Part shown: positions 13,917-20,997 of the stretch, in pieces
How positions within the stretch are numbered: position 1 is the stretch's first letter
Layout of the letters: each line of letters starts with the position of its first letter
Source of the DNA: RUG13615 sp040307715
Lineage (GTDB): Bacteria > Bacillota > Clostridia > Peptostreptococcales > Anaerovoracaceae
Assembly: GCA_040307715.1 (NCBI GenBank)
Contig: JAWRJC010000068.1
Location: 1 to 23,649, forward strand
Reading direction: 5' to 3'
Length of the DNA stretch: 23,649 nucleotides
Program-made: the position numbers and the translations under genes
The notes under the pieces: model-generated
What the model saw: only the letters and a program-made list of their open reading frames with translations
Databases searched by the model: none
Told to the model about the DNA's origin: nothing

Positions 13917-16418
13917 ATGGACAACATGGATAACATGGGCAACCATGAAGAGAACAAACGTCTGATCCAGCACGAGATCCACAACGAGATGAAGAACTCG
14001 TACATCGATTACGCAATGAGCGTCATCGTCGGACGAGCGCTTCCGGACGTGCGCGACGGTCTCAAACCCGTCCACAGACGTATCCTCTACGGGATGAGCG
14101 CCCTCGGCATCACCCCGGACAAACCCTATAAGAAATCGGCCCGTATCGTCGGTGAAGTCATGGGTAAATACCACCCCCACGGCGACAGTTCCATCTACGA
14201 TGCGATGGTCCGTATGGCGCAGGACTTCTCCATGCGTTATATGTTTGTCGACGGCCACGGCAACTTCGGTTCGGTCGACGGCGACGGCGCTGCGGCGATG
14301 CGTTACACCGAGGCGAGGATGTCCCCGTTCTCGATGGAGATGCTGCGCGACATCAACAAGGAGACAGTCGACTTCATGCCCAACTTCGACGAGGAAGAAG
14401 TCGAGCCGGTCGTCCTCCCGTCCCGCATCCCCAACCTGCTGGTCAACGGCAGCAACGGCATCGCGGTCGGTATGGCGACCTCCATTCCCCCGCACAACCT
14501 CGGGGAGGTCATCGACGCGTGCGTCCTGATGATCGAAGAGGAGGAAGAGTGCACCATCGACGACCTGATGAAGTGCATCAAAGGACCGGACTTCCCGACC
14601 GGCGCCATCATCACGGGCAAGGCGGGATTCCGCGAGGCATACCGCACCGGCATCGGCAAGGTGACGGTCCGCGCCAAGTCGGAGATCGAGGAGACCAAGA
14701 AAGGGCGATTCCAGATCGTCGTCACCGAGATCCCCTACATGGTCAACAAAGCGCGCCTCATCAGCAAGATCGCGGAACTCATGAAGGAGAACAAGCTCGA
14801 CGGCATCTCCGATATCCGCGACGAGTCCTCCCGCGAGGGCATGCGTATCGTCATCGAGCTGAAGAGGGACGCCAACCCGCAGATCACGCTCAACAGACTG
14901 TACAAACACACCCAGATGCAGGACAACTTCTCCATGATCATGATCGCACTGGTCGACGGAGAACCCCGCACACTCAATCTGTATGAGATCCTCCACGAGT
15001 ACCTCAAGCACCAGAAAGAGGTCATGACCCGCCGGACGCAGTACGACCTGAAGAAGGCGGAGGCGAGAGCTCATATTGTAGAAGGCTTGAGAATCGCGCT
15101 GGACAACATCGACGAGGTCATCAAGACCATCCGCGAGAGCTACGACAACGCCAAAGAGCGCCTGATGGAACGCTTCGGTCTGTCCGAACTGCAGGCGCAG
15201 GCGATCCTCGATATGCGTCTTGCCAGACTGCAGGGTCTTGAGCGCGACAAGCTGGAAGACGAGTACCTCGATCTGATCCAGAAGATCGCGTACTACAAGG
15301 AACTGCTCGGCAACGAGCGTCTGCTCATGGGCGTCGTCCGCGACGAGATGCTCGAGATCAAAGAGAAGTGGGCTGACGAGCGCCGCACCGAGATCGTGGC
15401 CGCAGTCGATGAGTTCGACGAAGCGGACCTGATCGAAGAGGAGCAGGTGGCGGTCACCCTGACACACCTCGGCTACATCAAGCGCATCCCGGCGGATACG
15501 TACAAGACGCAGAAGAGAGGCGGCAAGGGCATCACAGGGCTCACGACCAGGGAGAACGACTTCGTCACCAACCTGATCATGACCAGCACCCACCAGAATC
15601 TGGCGTTCTTCACCAACTACGGCAAGGCGTACCGGATCAAGGCGTACGAGATCCCCGAAGCGACGCGCACCGCAAAGGGCACACCGGCGGTCAACTTCCT
15701 CAACCTCATGCAGCGTGAGCGCATCAACGCGGTCATGCCGATCGATGAGAATGATGAGAACAACTACCTGCTCGCAGTGACCAAGCGCGGCACGATCAAG
15801 AAGACGGCCATCTCCGAGTTCAACACCCAGAGAAAGACCGGCCTCATCGCGATCACGCTCCGCGACGGCGACGAACTGGTCAGCATCCAGCAGACCACCG
15901 GTGACGACATCGTCACCATCGTCACCCGCAACGGCAAGTGCATCTCCTTCCATGAGAAGGATGTCCGCCCGATGGGCCGCACCGCGACCGGCGTCAGGGC
16001 CATCAAGCTCGAGGATGACGACGAGGTCGTCAGCATGTGCCTCGGCCAGCCCGGCGTCAAACTGCTGGCGGTCACCGAAAAGGGATTTGGCAAGCGCACG
16101 CCGATCGAGGATTACAAAGTCCAGGCCAGAGGCGGCAAGGGCCTGCTGACCTACGACAAGGCGAAGTTCAAGAAGACCGGCAAACTGGTCGGCGCGATGG
16201 TCGTCGATGACGATGATGAACTGCTGATGATCAACAGCAACGGCATCATCATCCGCATCAAGGCGAGTGATGTCAGCGTGCTCGGCCGCGCGACGCAGGG
16301 CGTCAAGATCATGAAGGTCGAAGAAGGCAATGCCATCATCTCCATGGCCAAGGTGGTCAAGGAAGAGGAAGACAAAGACGACGGCCAGATCTCCATGGAC
16401 ATCAAGCCTGAAAAATGA
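13917..16418 (+). CDS. gyrA: DNA gyrase subunit A
   Basis: DNA cleavage/rejoining and wrapping subunit of gyrase. 833 residues. Catalytic tyrosine Y130 in AAMRYTEARMS; quinolone region HPHGDSSIYDAMVRMAQ with Ser91 and Asp95 at the positions of E. coli S83 and D87, i.e. the susceptible form. The GyrA box QKRGGKG (532-538) marks the C-terminal DNA-wrapping domain and distinguishes it from ParC. The start is supported by AAGGAG nine bases upstream; the N-terminus has a small repeated Met-Asp-Asn sequence (MDNMDNMGN) absent from most homologues. It shares the frame and the extreme codon bias of gyrB. A hairpin follows the stop before trpS. Confidence 0.98.
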   Translation: MDNMDNMGNHEENKRLIQHEIHNEMKNSYIDYAMSVIVGRALPDVRDGLKPVHRRILYGMSALGITPDKPYKKSARIVGEVMGKYHPHGDSSIYDAMVRMAQDFSMRYMFVDGHGNFGSVDGDGAAAMRYTEARMSPFSMEMLRDINKETVDFMPNFDEEEVEPVVLPSRIPNLLVNGSNGIAVGMATSIPPHNLGEVIDACVLMIEEEEECTIDDLMKCIKGPDFPTGAIITGKAGFREAYRTGIGKVTVRAKSEIEETKKGRFQIVVTEIPYMVNKARLISKIAELMKENKLDGISDIRDESSREGMRIVIELKRDANPQITLNRLYKHTQMQDNFSMIMIALVDGEPRTLNLYEILHEYLKHQKEVMTRRTQYDLKKAEARAHIVEGLRIALDNIDEVIKTIRESYDNAKERLMERFGLSELQAQAILDMRLARLQGLERDKLEDEYLDLIQKIAYYKELLGNERLLMGVVRDEMLEIKEKWADERRTEIVAAVDEFDEADLIEEEQVAVTLTHLGYIKRIPADTYKTQKRGGKGITGLTTRENDFVTNLIMTSTHQNLAFFTNYGKAYRIKAYEIPEATRTAKGTPAVNFLNLMQRERINAVMPIDENDENNYLLAVTKRGTIKKTAISEFNTQRKTGLIAITLRDGDELVSIQQTTGDDIVTIVTRNGKCISFHEKDVRPMGRTATGVRAIKLEDDDEVVSMCLGQPGVKLLAVTEKGFGKRTPIEDYKVQARGGKGLLTYDKAKFKKTGKLVGAMVVDDDDELLMINSNGIIIRIKASDVSVLGRATQGVKIMKVEEGNAIISMAKVVKEEEDKDDGQISMDIKPEK

Positions 16419-16430
16419 TAGTATAGCAAG

Positions 16431-16460
16431 CAACCCGTCGGAAGCGCCGGCGGGTTGTTT
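16431..16460 (+). terminator. weak terminator-like hairpin between gyrA and trpS
   Basis: CAACCCGTCGG (16431-16441) pairs with CCGGCGGGTTG (16447-16457) with one G-U pair, loop AAGCG, but only TTT follows. Partial termination or mRNA processing is possible; full termination is uncertain, and no separate trpS promoter is evident in the 64-bp gap. Confidence 0.55.
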
Positions 16461-16482
16461 CAGGAATAGCAGGACATCAAAT

Positions 16483-17475
16483 ATGAAAAAAGAAAGAGTA
16501 TTTTCCGGCGTGCAGCCCACAGGCAACATCCATCTCGGCAACTACCTCGGCGCGCTCAAGCAGTTCGTCGAATTGCAGGATGAGGCCGAATGCATCTACT
16601 GCGTTGTCGACATGCACGCCATCACCGTGCCGCAGGATCCGAAGGAACTGCGCGAGCACGTGCTGGACGTCGCGTCGTTGTACATGGCGGTCGGTCTCGA
16701 TCCGAAAAAGTCGATCATCTTCGTACAGTCGGAGGTTTCCGGCCATGCGGAACTCGGCTGGATCCTCAACTGCAGTTCGTACACGGGCGAGCTTTCCCGC
16801 ATGACGCAGTTCAAGGCGAAGAACAAGGGCAGAGAATCCGCACCGACCGGGCTGTTCACCTATCCGGTCCTGATGGCGGCGGACATCCTGCTGTACGACA
16901 CCAATGTCGTGCCGGTCGGCAACGACCAGAAGCAGCACATCGAACTGTGCCGCGATCTCGCGATCCGCGTCAACCACCGCTTCCCCGACACTTTCGTCGT
17001 GCCGGAAGGCCGGTTCATGAAGGCGGGCGCGCGCATCATGGCGCTGGATGAGCCGACGAACAAGATGAGCAAGAGCGCGGAGAACATCCACTCCCGCATC
17101 TCCCTGCTCGACACCGACGCGAAGATCAAGAAGTCGATCATGCGCGCCACGACCGACAGCGATATGACGATCCGGTTCGATCCGGAAAACAAGCCGGGCG
17201 TCAGCAACCTGCTGACGATCTACAGCGCGCTGTCCGGCGAGAGCATTCCGGATCTGGAGGCGAAATTTGACGGCGCCGGCTACGGCGATCTCAAGAAATC
17301 GCTCGTTACCGTGACCCAGGAAGCGCTTACGCCGATCCGCGACCGCTACGAGCAGATCCGCTACTCGTCGGAACTGCAGGACATCCTGTCCGACGGCGCT
17401 GCCCGCGCGAACGCTTTGGCAGAGCCTGTTCTTGCGCGTGTCAAGGACCACTTCGGCATCGGCCGCGCGAGATAA
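16483..17475 (+). CDS. trpS: tryptophanyl-tRNA synthetase
   Basis: Class I aminoacyl-tRNA synthetase charging tRNA-Trp. 330 residues, normal length. The HIGH-type motif is PTGNIHLGN (12-20) and the KMSKS motif is intact (194-198, NKMSKSAEN). The frame is open upstream to 16330, but family alignment (MKKERVFSGVQPTGNIHLGN) and the AGGA eight bases before the ATG at 16483 fix the start. No T-box leader is seen upstream; it may depend on read-through from gyrA. Linkage of trpS to gyrA is not part of the usual conserved origin cluster. The lysO-like gene starts 30 bp downstream and is probably co-transcribed. Confidence 0.97.
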   Translation: MKKERVFSGVQPTGNIHLGNYLGALKQFVELQDEAECIYCVVDMHAITVPQDPKELREHVLDVASLYMAVGLDPKKSIIFVQSEVSGHAELGWILNCSSYTGELSRMTQFKAKNKGRESAPTGLFTYPVLMAADILLYDTNVVPVGNDQKQHIELCRDLAIRVNHRFPDTFVVPEGRFMKAGARIMALDEPTNKMSKSAENIHSRISLLDTDAKIKKSIMRATTDSDMTIRFDPENKPGVSNLLTIYSALSGESIPDLEAKFDGAGYGDLKKSLVTVTQEALTPIRDRYEQIRYSSELQDILSDGAARANALAEPVLARVKDHFGIGRAR

Positions 17476-17505
17476 CAGCAGCGGCCGCAGTATGACAGGG
17501 GTATA

Positions 17506-18471
17506 ATGGCAACTTTATTCCTATATCTCGGCATCACAATTATCGGGTACTTTATCGGAGCCGGCGCGCGCAAGCACGCCGGCGGCTTTGCAATGTCCTT
17601 CTATCCATGGGTCGGCAGACTGGAGATGCTCTCGGTCGCGGTCCTGGTGTTCATCATCGGCGGCCGCATCGGCGCCAGCGAGGAGATCATCCGCTCGCTT
17701 GGAACGATCGGGCTGAAAGCGTTCGCCTATACGCTGATCATCATGGCGGCAGCCGTGGCGTCGTTCGCTGTGGTGCGGCGGCTGCTTGGATTTGACCGGT
17801 ACGGCAGGCGGGGTACGCAGGAGACAGGACCGGAAAAAGCGGGTGCGGAGGAGGCGTCAACGCCGCGTATCAACAAGTTCACGGTGCTCATCGTCGGATT
17901 CGTGGCGGCAGGCATCCTGTCGGGGTATTTGTTCCTTCCCGATGCGCTGCTTGCAAAATCAGGGCCAACGCTCACGGTCTGCCTCTGCATTCTGCTCCTG
18001 ATGATCGGCATCGACCTCGGTGTAGAAGGAACGATCGGTGCGAATTTCCGCAGCGCGGGCTGGCGGGTGCTGGTGTTCCCGTTCGTTTCGATCCTTTCCA
18101 TGGCGGCTGGGGCAGCGGTGGCGGCACCGCTGCTTTCTCTGACGCTGAAGGATTCGCTGTGCATCGGGGCGGGGTTTGGCTGGTACACGCTGGCGCCGGC
18201 GATGCTGGCGGAGTATTCGGCGGAAGTGAGCGCGCTGTCGTTCCTGCACAATGTTTTCCGGGAAGTCTTCGGACTGTTGTTTATCCCGCTCGTGGCGGCA
18301 AGGGTCGGCTATATCGAGAGTTACGCGGTGCCCGGCTCGCCGGCCATGGACGTCTGCATGCCGGTCGTGGAGCAGGCGGCGGGCAGTACAGTCGCAGTCT
18401 ATTCGTTCATCAACGGCGCGATCCTGTCTGCATCTGTGCCGGTTCTGGTCAGCCTCTTCATGGGTCTGTAG
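17506..18471 (+). CDS. lysO: LysO (YbjE) family lysine exporter
   Basis: Integral membrane protein of 321 residues with about eight hydrophobic segments; E. coli LysO exports L-lysine and protects against toxic lysine analogues. The conserved block DSLCIGAGFGWYTLAPAMLAEY followed by LSFLHNVFREVFGLLFIPLVAARVGYIESYAVPGSPAMDVCMPVVEQAAGS-type sequence matches the family. A hydrophilic cytoplasmic loop at about residues 92-120 (RRLLGFDRYGRRGTQETGPE and onwards) separates the two halves. The ATG has only a short GGGG five bases upstream. Substrate assignment rests on family similarity only. It ends at the terminator at 18545-18575. Confidence 0.8.
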   Translation: MATLFLYLGITIIGYFIGAGARKHAGGFAMSFYPWVGRLEMLSVAVLVFIIGGRIGASEEIIRSLGTIGLKAFAYTLIIMAAAVASFAVVRRLLGFDRYGRRGTQETGPEKAGAEEASTPRINKFTVLIVGFVAAGILSGYLFLPDALLAKSGPTLTVCLCILLLMIGIDLGVEGTIGANFRSAGWRVLVFPFVSILSMAAGAAVAAPLLSLTLKDSLCIGAGFGWYTLAPAMLAEYSAEVSALSFLHNVFREVFGLLFIPLVAARVGYIESYAVPGSPAMDVCMPVVEQAAGSTVAVYSFINGAILSASVPVLVSLFMGL

Positions 18472-18544
18472 GGCGGCGCGGCGCCGCAAAGGGCGGAGCC
18501 GCAGAAGGGTGTCGCAGAACGGCGATCAACAATGCATTATTGCG

Positions 18545-18575
18545 AAAATGCCTGTCGCGTTGACAGGCATTTTTC
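18545..18575 (+). terminator. intrinsic terminator after lysO
   Basis: AAAATGCCTGTC (18545-18556), loop GCGTT, GACAGGCATTTT (18562-18573), then further T. About 70 bp past the stop, after a GC-rich stretch of short GCGGCG-type inverted repeats. Confidence 0.9.
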
Positions 18576-18671
18576 CGTTCAGATACAATGGTCTGGCAGG
18601 CGAAAAGTCTGCTCCGCAGCGCAAAGTGGCACTTATCCATTGACATCAGCAGGCGCGGCGGAAAATGTATT

Positions 18672-18797
18672 CCATGCTAGGGGAGCTTTTGCTGAGAGGC
18701 GGCAAAGCGAAGAGCCGGAGACAGGTCCGGCGGCGCGCAGTGCTGCATACCCTCCAACCTGATCCGGGTAATGCCGGCGTAGGGAAAGCGAACATGG
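18672..18797 (+). promoter_or_regulatory. TPP riboswitch (THI element)
   Basis: All conserved parts are present in order: GGGGAGC followed by GCTGAGAG (about 18680-18699), ACCCTCCAACCTGATC, then GGGTAATGCC and GCGTAGGGA (to about 18785). P1 can form between CCATGCT (18672-18678) and AGCGAACATGG (3' side, to 18797) with a small bulge. The region between GCTGAGAG and ACCCT is long, giving an extended variable P3a arm. A perfect -35 TTGACA lies at 18640-18645, though no good -10 is visible at 17-18 bp. It controls thiT downstream: binding of thiamine pyrophosphate is expected to switch expression off. About 130 nt of expression platform follow. Confidence 0.95.
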
Positions 18798-18930
18798 ACG
18801 AAGTATAATGGCACACGCCCGGACAGCCGGCTGGTTTTCTGATCATACCGGTGGGCAACGGGTGAACCAACGACGGCTACGAAGTAAGGCAGCGGCTCGG
18901 CGGAGCGATTATCATAACGTCCAACACTCC

Positions 18931-18956
18931 CCTCCTGTAGAAAAGGAGGTTTTTTT
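18931..18956 (+). terminator. riboswitch terminator that overlaps the thiT ribosome-binding site
   Basis: CCTCCT (18931-18936), loop GTAGAAA, AGGAGG (18944-18949), then seven T (18950-18956) directly followed by the thiT ATG. The right arm is the Shine-Dalgarno itself, so the same hairpin can terminate transcription and hide the ribosome-binding site. The stretch 18798-18930 between it and the aptamer contains GC-rich inverted repeats that could form an antiterminator, but I could not resolve the pairing. Confidence 0.75.
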
Positions 18957-19610
18957 ATGACCGGAGAAAAATTACAGGCATTCGTAGAGTCAACGGCAGG
19001 ACAGGTCATCATCGTAGCTGTGATCGTAGCGTTGTTCCTGCTCATCCTCATTTCGGGGAAAAAGAAAAAGACCGACACCAAGACGATGGCCGTCTGCGCG
19101 CTGCTGACAGCGATGGCGATCGCGCTCAGCTACATCACGCTGTTCCGCATGCCGCAGGGCGGCAGCATTACGCTGTTCTCTATGGTACCGATCGTGCTGG
19201 CGGGCTACTTCTACGGCACGCGCCGCGGCCTGATGGTCGGCGCTGCGGTCGGCCTGCTCAATCTGCTGTTCGGCCCGTACGTCATTCACCCTGTGCAGAT
19301 GCTGCTTGATTACCCGATCGCGTTCGGTGCGCTGGCGCTTGGTGCACCGCTGCGTGACAAGTGCGGCAAGCTGTCCCTGACCGTCACCTATCTCGTCGGC
19401 GTCCTCGGCCGTTATGTCTGTGCGGTCCTGTCCGGCGTGATCTTCTTCGGCGCGTATGCACCGGAGAACTTCAGCGCTCTGACCTGGTCGCTGTGGTACA
19501 ACCTGACCTACCTCGCTGTGGAAGGCGTCATCACCGTAGTCCTGCTCAACGTGCCGCAGATCCGCAGCATGTTCGAACGCATCCGCGACCAGGCGATCGC
19601 GGAGAACTGA
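18957..19610 (+). CDS. thiT: thiamine ECF transporter substrate-binding subunit ThiT
   Basis: S component of an energy-coupling-factor importer; it binds thiamine in the membrane and works with a shared EcfA/EcfA'/EcfT module not encoded here. 217 residues. Family core: LFRMPQGGSITLFSMVPIVLAGYFYGTRRGLMVGAAVGLLNLLFGP, then HPVQMLLDYPIAFGALALG and the late WSLWYNLTYL aromatic/Asn motif associated with thiamine binding. An extra hydrophobic helix followed by KKKK (residues about 17-38) precedes the usual six-helix core. The TPP riboswitch upstream independently supports the substrate. The AAGGAGG Shine-Dalgarno is seven bases before the ATG. The final codons and stop are repeated downstream as a 29-bp tandem array. 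Confidence 0.95.
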   Translation: MTGEKLQAFVESTAGQVIIVAVIVALFLLILISGKKKKTDTKTMAVCALLTAMAIALSYITLFRMPQGGSITLFSMVPIVLAGYFYGTRRGLMVGAAVGLLNLLFGPYVIHPVQMLLDYPIAFGALALGAPLRDKCGKLSLTVTYLVGVLGRYVCAVLSGVIFFGAYAPENFSALTWSLWYNLTYLAVEGVITVVLLNVPQIRSMFERIRDQAIAEN

Positions 19611-19696
19611 GCCGGGAGCCGTCGATCGCGGAGAACTGAGCCGGGAGCCATCGATCGCGGAGAACTGAGCCGGAACCGGCGGTCGCGGAGAATTCG
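19594..19696 (+). repeat. 29-bp tandem repeats starting inside the 3' end of thiT
   Basis: Units at 19594-19622, 19623-19651 and 19652-19679 begin CGATCGCGGAGAACTGAGCC; a partial fourth (19680-19696) follows. The first unit encodes the last residues and TGA stop of thiT, so the gene's end has been tandemly duplicated into the intergenic space. Units 1 and 2 differ at only one position (GT versus AT at the end); units 3 and 4 are more diverged. Confidence 0.88.
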
Positions 19697-19732
19697 AAGA
19701 CAGTCATTTCAATGCGGATGCAACGCGAAAAG

Positions 19733-19762
19733 AAGGATCGCCGGTAAGGCGGTCCTTTTTTT
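19733..19762 (+). terminator. intrinsic terminator after thiT, possibly bidirectional
   Basis: AAGGATCGCC (19733-19742), loop GGTAA, GGCGGTCCTT (19748-19757, one G-U pair), T run to 19762. On the minus strand the left flank gives TTCTTTTC, so it could also end transcripts of the convergent gene that stops at 19776. Confidence 0.85.
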
Positions 19763-19775
19763 CCGGACGGTTATT

Positions 19776-20615
19776 TTAATGGGTCCGGGACAGTCCTGCC
19801 TGCCGCATGACCGCTTTGATCTGCGCATGGGTCAGCGGGCGGGCAGCGGATTCCATTGTAAAGAACACATCCCGGCCGAGGCGGTATCCACTGTCTGCGT
19901 ACGTCTGCAGGCGGTGCAGGTTTTTCATTGCGTACTCCGGGTCGTCCATCCTGCCAAAGTGTTCGATGATGACAAGGCGATGCTCCCGCGGATGCAAAAC
20001 GACGAAGTCTGCGTAGATCACGCGTCTGTTTTGCAGGCGGATCTCGCTGTCGTAACGAAACAGCGCGCCTGCTTCCGTCAGGTCATCATCCCAGAACACC
20101 TCGCTCTTTGATCTCACCAGCCGCCCGGACCGTGTTTGAAAGCGCAGATGCTCCGGGAAGAAGGGGTTGGTTTTGTAGTGTCCTTCCAATGTGTCGCGGA
20201 TCCATTTGCCGGCGTTGAGCTGTCCCGGCAGGAAATCCCGGTCAGGCAGCGGGAAAGGATCTTTGCCGGTCAACGCTCCTGCGTACTTTTCCGGCTCATA
20301 CACTTCGAGGACTTTCAAAGCGCTGCGAATCGCCCGGACGTTTTTCCGAAGGATGCGCCGGCCGTGGATCACGACCCGCTTCTCGCGCAGCTGGCAGATC
20401 AGCCGCGCGCCTTCCTTGGTGGCGGGCGGGATACTGCGCTGCGTATGGGCGCCGTTTTTGAAAAAGTTGAGCGAGTAGTAGATTTGCTCATCCCGCATAA
20501 AATCCGCCAAAAGTCCGGCATCATACGATTCGTGCAGCTGATCGAACAGCGAGAGCGTTTTCTCGTACGCGCCGCATAAAGCATCCAGCTCTTCAAATAA
20601 TTCCTGCTGTAACAT
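19776..20615 (-). CDS. uncharacterised protein with PD-(D/E)XK nuclease-like C-terminal domain
   Basis: I do not recognise a named family. 279 residues, no signal peptide or membrane segment. The N-terminal third is helical and charged (MLQQELFEELDALCGAYEKT). The C-terminal half contains LVRSKSEVFWDDDL (E172), RVIYADFVVLHP (D203) and LVIIEHFGRMDDPEYAMKNL (E218-H219). This E...D...(E)xH order resembles PD-(D/E)XK nuclease folds, and the EHFG-MDDPEYA block resembles a group of uncharacterised Firmicute proteins. Nuclease activity is inferred, not shown. The ATG has AAAGGA six bases upstream. It reads against the direction of replication and has its own candidate promoter. It is convergent with thiT and shows no link to a methylase or toxin partner. 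Confidence 0.75.
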   Translation of the reverse strand: MLQQELFEELDALCGAYEKTLSLFDQLHESYDAGLLADFMRDEQIYYSLNFFKNGAHTQRSIPPATKEGARLICQLREKRVVIHGRRILRKNVRAIRSALKVLEVYEPEKYAGALTGKDPFPLPDRDFLPGQLNAGKWIRDTLEGHYKTNPFFPEHLRFQTRSGRLVRSKSEVFWDDDLTEAGALFRYDSEIRLQNRRVIYADFVVLHPREHRLVIIEHFGRMDDPEYAMKNLHRLQTYADSGYRLGRDVFFTMESAARPLTHAQIKAVMRQAGLSRTH

Positions 20616-20663
20616 AGGTGTCCTTTCGTGCGATTCCGTCGATGGTTCGTAAAGAGCTTTTCA

Positions 20664-20692
20664 AAAATACCATATATTTCCAAATACTGCAA
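20664..20692 (-). promoter_or_regulatory. candidate promoter of the PD-(D/E)XK-like gene
   Basis: On the minus strand TTGCAG (20687-20692), 17 bp, TATTTT (20664-20669), with TG one base before the -10. It lies about 50 bp upstream of the start codon at 20615. Confidence 0.55.
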
Positions 20693-20700
20693 GTGTGTGC

Positions 20701-20822
20701 GTGAAAATGATGAAAACGACTATTTTCACCGAAAAAAACCGACGTTTCTGGCCATGTTCGGCGAGAATCGTCGCTCAAACGTAATGAAGAGGTTAAAAGC
20801 GTTGAAATTTTTTGGTGAAAAT
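20701..20822. repeat. three GTGAAAAT motifs upstream of the PD-(D/E)XK-like gene
   Basis: GTGAAAAT on the plus strand at 20701-20708 and 20815-20822, and on the minus strand at 20722-20729; the first two form an inverted repeat with a 13-bp spacer just upstream of the candidate -35. They lie in the 374-bp gap 20616-20989, which otherwise holds the promoter, the plsC terminator and part of a 29-bp duplication. No gene is supported in the gap. Confidence 0.35.
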
Positions 20823-20865
20823 GCTGCAAATACATATTTTACGCACATGATAGGGATAGACACTG

Positions 20866-20894
20866 AAAAAGCACAGGTGCTGCCCTGTGCTTTT
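20866..20894 (-). terminator. intrinsic terminator after plsC
   Basis: AAAAGCACAGG (20867-20877) pairs with CCTGTGCTTTT (20884-20894), six-base loop. Read on the minus strand it ends GCTTTTT, fitting the acyltransferase gene upstream. The symmetrical A and T flanks could also let it work on the plus strand. Confidence 0.8.
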
Positions 20895-20950
20895 GTGAAT
20901 TTAGTGGTAATGTGCTTGCTTTTCGATATGGAATCGCTGCTCGATGGACC

Positions 20951-20997
20951 CGGCGGCAGGCTATGCAGCAGCGGAGTCTCGGCGGCAGGCTATGCAG
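20951..20997 (-). repeat. 29-bp tandem duplication containing the plsC stop codon
   Basis: An 18-base sequence CGGCGGCAGGCTATGCAG occurs at 20951-20968 and 20980-20997, offset by 29 bp. The second copy includes the plsC stop (20990-20992) and the last codon, so the first copy is a duplicated gene end lying downstream of the stop. Confidence 0.75.

Noticed and set aside
16330..16482. In-frame upstream extension of trpS into gyrA
   Set aside because: TrpS family N-termini start at MKKERVFSG; the extension overlaps the gyrA end and the hairpin, and the Shine-Dalgarno supports the ATG at 16483.
11925..16541. A 1538-codon open frame on the minus strand opposite gyrB and gyrA
   Set aside because: It is exactly codon-aligned with the two gyrase genes and exists only because they lack TTA, CTA and TCA codons. 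The translation is a low-complexity Asp/Val/Leu/His-rich sequence with no motif and no ribosome-binding site.
19594..19696. The 29-bp repeats after thiT as a CRISPR array
   Set aside because: Direct tandem units without spacers; the first unit is coding sequence of thiT.
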